Source of the DNA: Actinomycetaceae bacterium
GTDB lineage: Bacteria; Actinomycetota; Actinomycetes; Actinomycetales; Actinomycetaceae
Assembly: GCA_030537735.1 (NCBI GenBank)
Contig: JAUNVG010000004.1
Coordinates: 81,084 to 145,083, forward strand
DNA: 64,000 nt
Direction: 5' to 3'
Under the pieces are notes generated by a model that saw only the letters and a program-made list of their open reading frames with translations, did not search any database and was not told where the DNA came from. The position numbers and the translations under genes were made by a program. Shown here one piece after another: positions 32,276-41,366 of this stretch. The first letter of the stretch is position 1. Each line of letters begins with the position of its first letter.

Positions 32276-32716
32276 ATGGCTATGTCTCATTCCCGTAAAC
32301 GCGATCGCCACGGACGCGGTCTGCGAGGACCGTTATTTGCACCGGGAACCCCAGCAAGGTTAACTTGGCGTGAAGCTTTCCAGCAGGCCATAGCATGGCA
32401 CGCCCAAGACATGGTTGATCGTTTCCCCGAACTCGCAGGTATTGAGATAGCTATTGAGGACGCTCCCCCTTCCGACCCCGCTCCTTGGGAGCCGCGAAGT
32501 AAGGTTATGTGTCGCACGTTTCCAGCTGATCGTGCGGCGCGGCTGCGTCCCAGAGTGGTTCTTTACAGACTCCCCATACATTCACGCGCCGGCCGCGCTA
32601 GTATTCGTGACCCTTACGGCAGTGCCCACACCCTAATCAGATCCCTACTAGCTGAAGGGCTTTCCGATGTCAGCGGTATCGACCCGAATGCTTTGTACGG
32701 CGACTTCACCTATTAG
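32276..32716 (+). CDS. Zincin-like metallopeptidase-family protein with degenerate active site
   Basis: 146 residues. The N-terminus R-K-R-D-R-H-G-R-G-L-R-G-P-L and the run E-I-A-I-E-D-A-P-P-S-D-P-A-P-W-E match the actinobacterial metallopeptidase family next to DUF3499. The family's His-Glu-x-x-His helix is not there: the equivalent region reads T-L-I-R-S-L-L-A-E-G-L, with a single Glu and no His, so catalysis is doubtful. Start 32276 or 32282; TATGGT just upstream and no Shine-Dalgarno suggest a leaderless transcript. Ends convergent with a DUF5719 gene, 153 bases away, without a strong terminator. Confidence 0.7.
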   Translation: MAMSHSRKRDRHGRGLRGPLFAPGTPARLTWREAFQQAIAWHAQDMVDRFPELAGIEIAIEDAPPSDPAPWEPRSKVMCRTFPADRAARLRPRVVLYRLPIHSRAGRASIRDPYGSAHTLIRSLLAEGLSDVSGIDPNALYGDFTY

Positions 32717-32869
32717 AGGCATCTGAGCTAGTAGCCATCTTCCCCTAAGTTGGCTTTGGCTCCGGCTCGGGAGCTAACGTCCCCGTCAGCCGAGGCCGAA
32801 TGTAAAGCGCAATCGGTACCGCCGGTTTTAGCGGCGCAATGCAGCCAAGGTAGCCAGGCCTAGTGCCCC

Positions 32870-34525
32870 TTAGCGACGCAACGTGACGTTAGTGATAGGC
32901 ACACTTTCTGAGACCGGTCGCATCGGATAGGACACCACGTGGGAAGCACTGCCTTTCGAATATGTGACTTCGACATTCGCCACCACCGGGTGAGTGCTGG
33001 TTAGTTGAATGTTTTCACCGGTGACCGGGACCCGTTTACTTTGCAAAGGCTCTAGGGTGTAGTTAGTGCCGGCCAAGCTAACTTCTACAGGTTGGTCTTC
33101 AAGGTTCGCTACCAGTACTTGAGTTTGCGCCTTGTAGGTCCCTAAAGCAGGGGCCGGTAAGGCTACTGTTTCAACGCTGGGTTGCACCGGTTCCCATACC
33201 GATAGCGAGGCCCGGTTTGGTTGTTCCTCTGTGGGTTCGGGGAAATACCCGAACGCAGCTGTTAGTATCCGTTCATCCGACTGCACCACCACGGCGCCAA
33301 CATCGTCGGGCATGCCGCTAAGAGACACGTCATAGACGCCACCTTCGTCTATCGTCATGTCCTCCGCACCAGGTAGAGGTTCTTGCCCTTTGGCAGTTAA
33401 CAAACTAACGGTGACTTTAGCGGTCTTTTGACCGGGGTTGGCGATGCGCAAGGTCGAGTCTTTGGCCGCGGGGTTAACGCTGGGGATGATGCTGCGCTGG
33501 GTGGGTTCACTAGCACCCTGAACGCGGGCAAAACCACGTGCCGATAGCCCTTCTAAGGAGCTCACATGTAGGTTGAAAACAGCCGTGCCCCCAGTGGAGA
33601 AGGCGTGCAGTGCAAGGCGCTCTTGCTGGGGAAAGTACGCAGCTAGATTGATTAGTTTCGACGATTGTGCCGGTACCGTCACATCGGGTTCGCTGTCTAA
33701 TTTGCCGGTGGCGCCCCATGCCTGAAGGTGAACTTCTATGGCGTTGACTCCGGGATTGGCTACTACTAGGACAGAGCTACTCTCAACCTGGGTTGACCCT
33801 GACACAAACCAAGCATGGGTGGACGGTAGGCGACAGCTTGCAATACTTATCCCCGTCAGAGTGTCAGTATCGGTTGCATTAATGGATAAGCCGTCTATGA
33901 GCGAACTGGAGCTGGTGAGGAAGGTAAATGAAAGGGGCGACTTAGATTTCGCCTCAATGACACCATTTTTCACAGTGCTTTCGAAGGTGTTGCTACCCGT
34001 TTCTGTTAACTCACGCGATTCAACTAAGGTTGAAGATTCATCAGCTTGAATCTTTACCACACCTGGGTTTACCCCCTCATCTGCAGCCAACGTAGGGATA
34101 CAAACATAGGGGTAGGTAGTTTCAGGTAACTGCACGTGCGGGGTTATTTCCTGACCAAGAGCATCGTCAACAGGAATCTTTGGTTCCACGTAGAAAGCCA
34201 AAGCAAGGACAATGAACACCACGACGGAGGCAAATGAAGTGAGCAGGACTTTCCAAAATGCGAATGTCTTCTGCCCCCGGTCGCTGCCTTCCATGTTGTC
34301 TTTTCTTGGTTCAGATTGCTCGCTGCGCCACTCTTTACCTTTACCGGACTTACCCGAAACAGCAGCAGGGTCCGCGGGCATTGTCTGGGACGAGCCAGAA
34401 CTAGCATCTTCGTTTCCGACGCCGTCTTGCAGCTGCCCAGTTTCTTCGAGGTTTTGCGCTTTGGCCTCTAGGTTGTCGCCTTTTTCGTCATGTGAGTGGC
34501 TCTTACCTTGCTTACTAAGAAACAT
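32870..34525 (-). CDS. DUF5719 family membrane-anchored protein
   Basis: 551 residues. The first 85 residues are charged and low-complexity, then one membrane helix (about 90-112) and a large extracytoplasmic beta-rich domain of about 430 residues with several conserved short repeats (V-A-N-P-G-V-N-A-I-E-V, I-A-N-P-G-Q-K-T-A-K-V, V-A-N-L-E-D-Q-P-V-E-V), which look like stacked immunoglobulin-like or hairpin folds. It overlaps the glycosyltransferase gene by 11 bases; TAGGAGG precedes its ATG. The pair is conserved next to whiB2, and probably acts in one envelope step, not yet known. Confidence 0.82.
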   Translation of the reverse strand: MFLSKQGKSHSHDEKGDNLEAKAQNLEETGQLQDGVGNEDASSGSSQTMPADPAAVSGKSGKGKEWRSEQSEPRKDNMEGSDRGQKTFAFWKVLLTSFASVVVFIVLALAFYVEPKIPVDDALGQEITPHVQLPETTYPYVCIPTLAADEGVNPGVVKIQADESSTLVESRELTETGSNTFESTVKNGVIEAKSKSPLSFTFLTSSSSLIDGLSINATDTDTLTGISIASCRLPSTHAWFVSGSTQVESSSVLVVANPGVNAIEVHLQAWGATGKLDSEPDVTVPAQSSKLINLAAYFPQQERLALHAFSTGGTAVFNLHVSSLEGLSARGFARVQGASEPTQRSIIPSVNPAAKDSTLRIANPGQKTAKVTVSLLTAKGQEPLPGAEDMTIDEGGVYDVSLSGMPDDVGAVVVQSDERILTAAFGYFPEPTEEQPNRASLSVWEPVQPSVETVALPAPALGTYKAQTQVLVANLEDQPVEVSLAGTNYTLEPLQSKRVPVTGENIQLTSTHPVVANVEVTYSKGSASHVVSYPMRPVSESVPITNVTLRR

Positions 34526-37500
34526 TGGTGCGAATCCTCCTACGCAAAGGCACTAAAGCAATCACCACTGCGGCTGTGGACACTGCTGCCCCTATCCACC
34601 ACATCAGCATCCAATCAGACCACCAACGTATGCGAAGGTTACCCGAGGTAGCGGGCAGCTGGAAAGCCTGTTGGAAACCGTAGTCAACGGTTTCCAGTGG
34701 TTTACCGTTTAAGGTCGCGCTCCAATGAGGGTCCGACTGTTCGGCAAGTACCAAAGTAGAAGGTTCCCCCGCTGGTATACCTTTAAGATCCACTTCACCA
34801 AGCTGAGTGTTTACGCTAACCACTCCCGAGGGAACCGGATGCGATGCCCCCGCAACAACTATCCTTACGCGGGCGGGTTCTTCACCATTAGGACGGACTC
34901 GCCAAAGTTGCCCCAGCTCTGCTGCCCCCGCACTGGACAGGGCTTTGTTACGAGCCAAAGCAGTTGCAGCGTCCTCCCACGCACTGCCTTGTCCCTGAAT
35001 AAGGGCGATTTGCTCAACAGCGAAAGCGTGCAGCAAGCCACTAGCATCGGTCTCTGGGCTGGTAAGTAAAGTAGCAACCAACCGGCCTAGCTCCCGCCCT
35101 TCTAAGTCTTCGGAAAGAAGCAGATCATCCTGACCCGAGGCCATCACGCGGGCTCTTTCCAACCTTGTCATTGGGGAAGACTCCGCTAGTTGGGGGCCGC
35201 CGAAGCGTCGAAGGGCAACCGTCACGTCCTGGTCGGAAACTTCCAGCACCAATAACCGTGCGCGTCTTATTCCCTGCTGTGCTTCCTCGGCCGCAGCGGG
35301 AGTTAAATTCGCGTGCGCGGGTGTTACCGAGTAGCTGGAGTCAGATTCGGAAGCAGACAGGCTAGCAGACCACCCGAGGATCAAGGCTGAGGGCAAAAGC
35401 ACACAAACGAAGGTGGCCAAAGCTGTCAGAGGATACGTTAAACGTTCTCTAGGGGTGGTTAAACGCAGTCCTTCAGATCCTGGCAGGTCACTAGGATCTG
35501 AGTTTTCCAGCCTGCGCTCATCTGCGTGAGGATACTTAGCTTCCGAGGAAGATTCCTCTTCCTGCTTCGTCACTGCGTCAGCGCTGCCTAGTTTAGTTCC
35601 TGTGTCACTGCTGCCCAGGGGTTTGTCACTTACAGCGGTTGACGTTCTTGCGCGCTCAGCTTTTTCAAGCCTGCGGGCAGATTTTTCCGCTCGCCGCCGC
35701 GCTAGGAAACCGCGTGAAGCTTCTTGCAGCACTTGTGGCTTAATCGCTACTGAAGTAGCTATCAGGAAGCTAGCAGCTGCCACGGATAAGGCTAGGGCTG
35801 GCCAGGCAGCCACAAACTTAGCCTCGAAGTCGGTGGCGGTCGAAGAGCCCAAGATAGCAACTAAGACTGCTAAAGCACCCGCCAAAGAACTTACCTGAGC
35901 TCTCAGACTCCAACGCTGTACTTGCAATAGCCCAATGACAGCTCCTAACAGGCACAGGCTAAACGGCAGCGCCCAAGCCCAGTGCCCGTAGCCGGCAAAT
36001 AGCCGGTCGCTACCTACCAGCGTTGGCAAGGTGGACAGGTGCGCGGGCATCCCGAGCAGAAGCTGCAAAGGAGTCGCGGGCTGAAAACTAACTGTGCCCC
36101 CGCTGTTGGACAGTAATAGTTGCCAGCTCGTGCGCGGTTTGGAAACTATCGCTATCCAAGTCGGAATGAGGAAAACGAAAGCGGGCACTATCGTGGCAAG
36201 CAGGGATTTCCACCGTCGCGGAGCAGCCGCGATCAAAGCTACCAAAGCCACCAAAGACGCCAGTGCAGTCCACGGTCCAGCAGATGCCACAAGGATTAAA
36301 CCGGCCGATGCCACCGCCCCGGCACTGGTGGTATAAACACGTGGGCGCACTTCGGTCTGCCCCTGCGCCCCGCGGATGATGATTGGCGCATTTGCCCGCA
36401 TCAAACGCAGCCAGCCCCAGATGATGAGGGGGATGGCGACATGGGCGAAGACGCTTGGCCAGTGTCCAGCGCTCCAACTTAGCAGGAAGCTAGGCAATGC
36501 TAACCACAGGGTAGCTGCCACCACGCGCCACCGCACTCGTTGAGTCAGTGCGCTACTGGCTGCAAACATACTAAGCCACGCCGCCATAGGCGATAGCCTC
36601 CACCCCCAAAAGAGGACTGTTTGAGGAGACAACCCCAGTAGGGAAAATGGCGCTGAGACTATAGCCATCACTGGGAGCATGGGATCTATAGGCCCAGGTT
36701 GGCCCGCGGGACTAAGCACCCACCCTGACCAAGCAGATACCCAAAGATCAGAAAAAGACGCCGGCAACCCCACCCAAGCTCCAGAGGCTACACCGTGTGA
36801 GAAACCACGGGTCAGGTACAAGCTCAGACCTAAAGTTACGGCGGTCCCCACCAAAGCTGCAGACCTCACGGCCGTCTGATGCGAGTGAAGTAACCGCGCT
36901 GCTACTGGTTCTAATTCCTGTACCGGAGCGGTTTCACGTTCGCGGCGAGCCAGGATCCGCTTGGTGCGGTTAATGTCCCTATTGGTAGCCTCAAGGGGTC
37001 GAAGTGTTTTCCACGGTAGCTTGCGTTGCGCACGTATCCTGGCTCGCGCTTGACGCAAACTCGCAAACATCGTGTAAATGCTCAGACCAGCATTAATCTC
37101 TTGCTGGGCCAAGGATGGTTGCTGGGTCAGCAACCGCCACAGTGCCCGTCCTAGTGACAGGAACGGAAGCGTCAGTAGTACCAAGACCATTCCCCAGGTG
37201 GGCTGGGGAAGAATCACATTATAAATCTGTGCCTTGCGGCGCGCCCCGAAAGACGCATCGGCATCTACGTGCGCGGAGAACCGCAGATTTCTGTAGCTAG
37301 CGCGCGCGTGTTCAATACCTGCAGCTGGGGCCAGTACTACTCGATAACCCGCTAAACGAGCTCGCCTGCACAGTTCTAGGCCATCTCCGTAAGGCCCTAA
37401 TGCGGGGTCGAGCCCTCCCAGTTCACGCCAGCACTCAGTGGAGATAAGCATGCCTGCGGTACCGACAGCCAGAACGTCTTCAATGTTGTCGTATTGCCCC

Positions 37501-37994
37501 TGATCAATTTCGCCCGGAGCAATTCGTTCCAACCGCCGCGCACTCCTGGAAGTTGTAATCCCAACTTCCAGGATCTGATCGCGATTGTCCCAGCCGAAAT
37601 ATTTCGGCCCCACAATCCCAATGGTGCGACCTTCCTCGGCGCACTGCACTAGGTTCAGCAAACACCCGGGCTGGGGCGCGCTGTCATCGTGCAAGATCCA
37701 CAGCCATTGTGATTTCAAAACAGTAGGGTCAGCTACCACTAACTGGCGCAATACCTGGCCGAGGTTATCTGCTGAAGGGATGCGTTGCTGGCTTAAATCT
37801 ACTGGGCCGGGCAGCGAAATCTCTCTACCTAGTTCCTTACCTATCTCACGTAAAAGTGGGGACAGGTCTTCCTTCCCCCAGTTCGCAACAACGATTCTTG
37901 ATGAAACCTGGGAGACAGTCTGCCGCAGAGTTCGCTCAAGATAGGGAGTTTTACCCTCGGTGACAATAACGGTAGTTACAGAAGATTGATACAC
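34515..37994 (-). CDS. GT2 glycosyltransferase fused to a large multi-spanning membrane domain
   Basis: 1159 residues from a GTG at 37994 behind AGGGAG. Residues about 1-265 are a GT2 (GT-A fold) domain: T-V-I-V-T-E-G, W-L-W-I-L-H-D-D-S-A (metal-binding aspartates), and G-T-A-G-M-L-I-S-T-E-C-W-R-E-L-G-G-L-D. Then comes a region of about 12-15 helices (about 270-910), interrupted by a charged loop near 725-815, and a final extracytoplasmic part with a last helix. It resembles membrane GT-C or flippase-like domains. It is divergent from TIGR03089 and read with whiB2, whose stop is 8 bases upstream. The glycan made is unknown. Confidence 0.82.
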   Translation of the reverse strand: MYQSSVTTVIVTEGKTPYLERTLRQTVSQVSSRIVVANWGKEDLSPLLREIGKELGREISLPGPVDLSQQRIPSADNLGQVLRQLVVADPTVLKSQWLWILHDDSAPQPGCLLNLVQCAEEGRTIGIVGPKYFGWDNRDQILEVGITTSRSARRLERIAPGEIDQGQYDNIEDVLAVGTAGMLISTECWRELGGLDPALGPYGDGLELCRRARLAGYRVVLAPAAGIEHARASYRNLRFSAHVDADASFGARRKAQIYNVILPQPTWGMVLVLLTLPFLSLGRALWRLLTQQPSLAQQEINAGLSIYTMFASLRQARARIRAQRKLPWKTLRPLEATNRDINRTKRILARRERETAPVQELEPVAARLLHSHQTAVRSAALVGTAVTLGLSLYLTRGFSHGVASGAWVGLPASFSDLWVSAWSGWVLSPAGQPGPIDPMLPVMAIVSAPFSLLGLSPQTVLFWGWRLSPMAAWLSMFAASSALTQRVRWRVVAATLWLALPSFLLSWSAGHWPSVFAHVAIPLIIWGWLRLMRANAPIIIRGAQGQTEVRPRVYTTSAGAVASAGLILVASAGPWTALASLVALVALIAAAPRRWKSLLATIVPAFVFLIPTWIAIVSKPRTSWQLLLSNSGGTVSFQPATPLQLLLGMPAHLSTLPTLVGSDRLFAGYGHWAWALPFSLCLLGAVIGLLQVQRWSLRAQVSSLAGALAVLVAILGSSTATDFEAKFVAAWPALALSVAAASFLIATSVAIKPQVLQEASRGFLARRRAEKSARRLEKAERARTSTAVSDKPLGSSDTGTKLGSADAVTKQEEESSSEAKYPHADERRLENSDPSDLPGSEGLRLTTPRERLTYPLTALATFVCVLLPSALILGWSASLSASESDSSYSVTPAHANLTPAAAEEAQQGIRRARLLVLEVSDQDVTVALRRFGGPQLAESSPMTRLERARVMASGQDDLLLSEDLEGRELGRLVATLLTSPETDASGLLHAFAVEQIALIQGQGSAWEDAATALARNKALSSAGAAELGQLWRVRPNGEEPARVRIVVAGASHPVPSGVVSVNTQLGEVDLKGIPAGEPSTLVLAEQSDPHWSATLNGKPLETVDYGFQQAFQLPATSGNLRIRWWSDWMLMWWIGAAVSTAAVVIALVPLRRRIRTNVS

Positions 37995-38002
37995 GCGGCT
38001 CC

Positions 38003-38290
38003 CTAGCCAGCACGCCGCTTATGCAAACGCCGTTCCCGTTCGGACATGCCGCCCCAAATGCCGTGACGCTCATCGTTCGCCAAAGCGTACTCCAGGCACT
38101 GGGCCCGAACCTCACAAGCTGCGCAAACGGACTTAGCTTCCCGAGTGGATCCGCCTTTCTCGGGGAAAAAGGCTTCCGGATCAGTCTCAGTACACAGGGC
38201 TCTTTCTTGCCAAGATAGGGGTCCATCGTCTAGCAGTGACTCTTCGTCGGCAGCATAATATACCGGCCCGTCACCGAAGATATTCCACAC
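38003..38290 (-). CDS. whiB2: WhiB2-type iron-sulfur regulator (WhmD/WhiB)
   Basis: 95 residues from the GTG at 38290, behind GAGGGGG. Four cysteines (33, 56, 59, 65; C-x22-C-x2-C-x5-C) ligate a [4Fe-4S] cluster; the G-I-W-G-G turn (77-81) and a basic tail (R-E-R-R-L-H-K-R-R) for DNA contact follow. W-Q-E-R-A-L-C-T-E-T-D-P-E-A-F-F-P-E-K-G-G is typical of WhiB2, the septation and sporulation class partner of WhiA. A good -35/-10 promoter lies upstream. Confidence 0.93.
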   Translation of the reverse strand: MWNIFGDGPVYYAADEESLLDDGPLSWQERALCTETDPEAFFPEKGGSTREAKSVCAACEVRAQCLEYALANDERHGIWGGMSERERRLHKRRAG

Positions 38291-38332
38291 GGCGCCCCCT
38301 CGTTGTTCGAACTGTCGTTTTCTTCTTTATGA

Positions 38333-38361
38333 ATTACACGCGTGTCATCTAGCATAGTCAA
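38333..38361 (-). promoter_or_regulatory. Sigma-A promoter of whiB2, with a palindrome over the spacer
   Basis: On the minus strand TTGACT (38361-38356), a 17-base spacer, and TGTAAT (38338-38333), close to TTGACA-17-TATAAT. The expected start is about 36 bases before the whiB2 GTG. The perfect palindrome ACACGCGTGT (38336-38345) overlaps the spacer and -10 edge and contains GACAC, the motif known for WhiA binding near -10, read GATGACACGCG. A WhiA or WhiB-type control of whiB2 is thus plausible. Confidence 0.6.
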
Positions 38362-38396
38362 GCTGAATGCTGTAGTGAAGTGGTTGAGTGTGATAT

Positions 38397-38413
38397 TAGA
38401 GAAAGTTTCTCTA
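38397..38413. promoter_or_regulatory. 17-base palindrome in the divergent whiB2 / TIGR03089 region
   Basis: TAGAGAAA-G-TTTCTCTA, perfect 8 plus 8 around one base, 53 bases before the TIGR03089 GTG. Candidate operator for that gene or for whiB2; the TIGR03089 ribosome site AGGAG at 38454-38458 lies downstream. Protein unknown. Confidence 0.45.
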
Positions 38414-38465
38414 CAAAGTGGCTACCATCACATGTTTTCGGTGACGTCCAGTAGGAGATGAGCTT

Positions 38466-39290
38466 GTGTTCGGAATTGAAGATTACGACTTACTACAGGG
38501 CATTAACCAGCCTGTGCTGACTTGGTACGCACCTGAGGGACGCAGCGAGTTCCTCGGCCCCCAGCTTGCACAGTGGATAGCGAAAACCGCGAACTGTCTA
38601 GCAGACATCACGGGGGAAGACAATGAAACCAGCCTTTTCATCGCCTTGCCTAGTTCTTGGCGCACATTGGTTTGGTGGGCGGCAGCGACCATGTGTGGCT
38701 TCACGCCCAGTATTGGCTCCTCCGTATCCAACCGCAGCGGTGTAAATCCCCATACCTCTAACAGCAGCGGTGCGCACTCCCCGACCCCCAACAGCACTAG
38801 CGCGCACTCCCCCGCCGCTCAGGCAGATTCTGCGCGCTCTGAAGACGCTTACCAGTATGCTTTGCCACAAACAATCAAAGACGCAGATGTGGTGGTAACA
38901 AGTAGCGCTTGGCAAGCCCAGCTAATCACTGAGCAAGCTCCTGCCACGATGGTGCTGCTACAGGCTTTAGGCCCCTTGGACTGGTCTTGGCCCGGCACAT
39001 TGCCAGAAGGCAGCGAGGATGCGATTGCGCTAGTCAGCTCCCAACCAGATGCCCTCATCACTGCCATGGCGGGCCTAGCCGAAATCCACGTCGACAAAAC
39101 CTTCGACAGGAACTCTCCGCTAAAGCCTGCCTTCCTAGATCCTGAAGACCCCAATTGGTTCAGCACCTGCACCCGTGCCTGGAGGAACCACACCCGACCG
39201 ATATGGGTATCTCCAGGCACAGATTTGGCGCGCGCCGCCAAGCAGGAAGGGCTGCAGCCCCCGCTACATCAGCACTACCTAAAGCCCTAG
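38466..39290 (+). CDS. TIGR03089 family protein
   Basis: 274 residues from a GTG at 38466, behind AGGAGATG. Recognised by its place next to whiB2 and LCP genes and by the split of an AMP-ligase-like alpha-beta fold: L-L-Q-G-I-N-Q-P-V-L-T-W-Y, W-R-T-L-V-W-W-A-A-A-T-M-C-G-F, D-A-D-V-V-V-T-S, and A-L-I-T-A-M-A. The family looks like a shortened, non-catalytic relative of acyl-CoA synthetases. Residues 89-118 are three 10-residue repeats of Asn/Ser/His/Pro, an insertion that the family usually lacks. It stops on TAG overlapping the opposing glfT2 stop (CTAG). Confidence 0.7.
   Translation: MFGIEDYDLLQGINQPVLTWYAPEGRSEFLGPQLAQWIAKTANCLADITGEDNETSLFIALPSSWRTLVWWAAATMCGFTPSIGSSVSNRSGVNPHTSNSSGAHSPTPNSTSAHSPAAQADSARSEDAYQYALPQTIKDADVVVTSSAWQAQLITEQAPATMVLLQALGPLDWSWPGTLPEGSEDAIALVSSQPDALITAMAGLAEIHVDKTFDRNSPLKPAFLDPEDPNWFSTCTRAWRNHTRPIWVSPGTDLARAAKQEGLQPPLHQHYLKP
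38730..38819 (+). repeat. Three tandem 30-bp repeats within the TIGR03089 gene
   Basis: Units 38730-38759, 38760-38789 and 38790-38819 share AACxGCAGCGGTG...CCCC, in frame, giving NRSGVNPHTS, NSSGAHSPTP and NSTSAHSPAA. Ongoing duplication of a disordered linker is likely; the unit number may vary between strains. Confidence 0.85.
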
Positions 39291-41269
39291 TCCGCGAGGC
39301 TCCAAGAATCATCAGTGCGAATAACCCACCTGTCAGGGTGATACTCCGCTTCAAATACTTCAGCCCAAGATTGCGGGCCCACAAGTTCATCCATGTGGGT
39401 GCGGTAAAGCTCGCTGAGACTATCCCATTCGGAAGCTAGGCGCCGGTAGAGCTTAGAGGAACGCTCAAACTGGCGTTTAGCAAGATCTCGGTCACGCTGA
39501 TACAACGACACTGAAGACCCGTCAGAAGAGAACACCAAGGCAGAATCCAGCCCCGCCAGCGTCCACCATCGTTGAGCTGGGAAAGGAACCACCGTTTGCG
39601 CTGTCTTCTTCGCACTATTCGCCACCGGACGTAGCTGGTGTGCCACCGCTTTAGCAGCGGTCACAGCTTTACCCAGTTTGCTGCTGGCACCCTTTTGGCG
39701 CACACGGGCGCCACTGAGGGTGCCGGTTTCCAAACCTATGAGTGATTGCGGATCTTTAAGTGGCTGAGCATCAGTGAACTTACTGCGTTCCTCTCGAGCT
39801 TTACCCACGCAGGAAGCTAAAGTTTGCCGAACGTATGCTGGGCCACGCAGGATATCCGACGCCGCCAAATCCCGAAGGTGAGCAGTGGAATACTGGGCAG
39901 AAATCACGTGCTTAATGGTATTGGCGAACGAATCCAGCAAAAGCAGCTTGCCACTCTTATAGCGCGTGTGCAGCAATCCCGCAATCAAGCGGTTACGTGT
40001 ATGGAAGTATGCCTGCCATTCAAGGGAGTCATCTTTAGAGGTGAACGGAACGTGCCACAGGGCTGCTCCCGGTAAAGACACCACCGGGATGTTGGCTTCC
40101 CGCGCTCGCAGCCCGTACTCGGAATCATCCCACTTAATGAAAAGCGGCAAAGACAAACCTATCTCACGCACCACATTGGTGGGGATAAGACACATCCACC
40201 AACCGTTGTAGTCCGCCACCGCACGCTCATGCAGCCAGGCGGTACTACGCAAAGACTCGACGGCGAAATCGTGTTCCAACTTCGTACCTGGCGCTGGCGT
40301 CCACCACATCCGGCGCGAATCTATTACTTCCGCTAAAGCGTGTAGTTTAGTGCGTTCATACATAGAGAACATGTGTCCGCCGACAATAGTGTCTGTCTTC
40401 GCAGCGTTAGCGAAGCGCACAGCCCGCTTTATACCTTCGGTCTCCACTCGGACATCGTCATCGAGCAGCATCACATATTTACTGCCGCGCTCCACTGCTT
40501 CGAACATGCCTCTTGAAAAACCACCAGAACCACCAAGGTTAGGTTGTTCTATGATCTCAAGCAGCCCCTCTAAAGACTCAGCAACCGTTGCGAACTCCGG
40601 ATGGTCACTGACCTTCCGGTCACCTTGATCAACCACCAATATCCGATCTAGAACATCGGATAGCTCCGCATCCGCACCCAGCTGACGCAGCACTTCAACA
40701 CAATCAGCCTGACGATTGAACGTCGTTATAGCGACTGAAGCCTTACCCGCAGCTAAATCCGTAGCCTTCGCGCTCTCCCACGTGGCCCCTTCCAAGCTCA
40801 CGTCACTATCGGTGGCGATAACGTCAAACCAGTACCACCCTCCGTCTCCGAACGTGTTGAGTGGAAGCGTAAAAGAAATCTCTTCTTGAACTTGCCCCTG
40901 GAACGCCTGGGAGGCCACCCGGTACCCGTGCCCCTTCGCATTAGAGCGGGACACCATAACCATTCCCGAACCGCTAACCTGAACTTTTAGCTCGACCTCT
41001 TTCACCCGAGTGTACGTAGCCCAGTAGGAAGCGGGAAAAGCGTTGAAATACGTTCCAAACGAGGTCCTATGCCCAGCCGGCACACGGTAGGTGGTGCGTG
41101 AAAGCACTTGCGTTGGGTTTTCTTTACCAGGGACAGTTATAACTTCTCCAGGCACCCTCGGCCCAAACGTTTCGCGACTAAAGCCGGAATCGCCCTCGGC
41201 ATACAGAGGAAGGACATCCGGGTCACGATCAACAGGGAAAACTAGCCGTTGCAAAATTTCAGTAGTCAT
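39287..41269 (-). CDS. glfT2: Galactofuranosyltransferase GlfT2
   Basis: 660 residues. Polymerises galactofuranose with alternating beta-1,5 and beta-1,6 links in mycobacteria. Order: N-terminal beta-sandwich (about 1-150, with G-G-W-Y-W-F-D-V), GT-A domain (about 165-400) with A-I-T-T-F-N-R, N-L-G-G-S-G-G-F-S-R-G, the metal-binding D-D-D in V-M-L-L-D-D-D-V-R-V, W-D-D-S-E-Y-G-L-R (catalytic Asp) and the metal-binding His in A-A-L-W-H-V-P-F, then a helical C-terminal part (about 430-660). A GAGGAAAG precedes the ATG. It is read before the exporter genes and is convergent with TIGR03089, sharing CTAG at the stops. Confidence 0.92.
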   Translation of the reverse strand: MTTEILQRLVFPVDRDPDVLPLYAEGDSGFSRETFGPRVPGEVITVPGKENPTQVLSRTTYRVPAGHRTSFGTYFNAFPASYWATYTRVKEVELKVQVSGSGMVMVSRSNAKGHGYRVASQAFQGQVQEEISFTLPLNTFGDGGWYWFDVIATDSDVSLEGATWESAKATDLAAGKASVAITTFNRQADCVEVLRQLGADAELSDVLDRILVVDQGDRKVSDHPEFATVAESLEGLLEIIEQPNLGGSGGFSRGMFEAVERGSKYVMLLDDDVRVETEGIKRAVRFANAAKTDTIVGGHMFSMYERTKLHALAEVIDSRRMWWTPAPGTKLEHDFAVESLRSTAWLHERAVADYNGWWMCLIPTNVVREIGLSLPLFIKWDDSEYGLRAREANIPVVSLPGAALWHVPFTSKDDSLEWQAYFHTRNRLIAGLLHTRYKSGKLLLLDSFANTIKHVISAQYSTAHLRDLAASDILRGPAYVRQTLASCVGKAREERSKFTDAQPLKDPQSLIGLETGTLSGARVRQKGASSKLGKAVTAAKAVAHQLRPVANSAKKTAQTVVPFPAQRWWTLAGLDSALVFSSDGSSVSLYQRDRDLAKRQFERSSKLYRRLASEWDSLSELYRTHMDELVGPQSWAEVFEAEYHPDRWVIRTDDSWSLAD

Positions 41270-41366
41270 ATCTTTCCTCTCTTGACCGGAAAAGGACGGT
41301 TCGGCAAAAGTACTGCTTTTACTCTATCGTCTACCTCAATGGCACCTTTCGGGGCGCGCCGCCACC

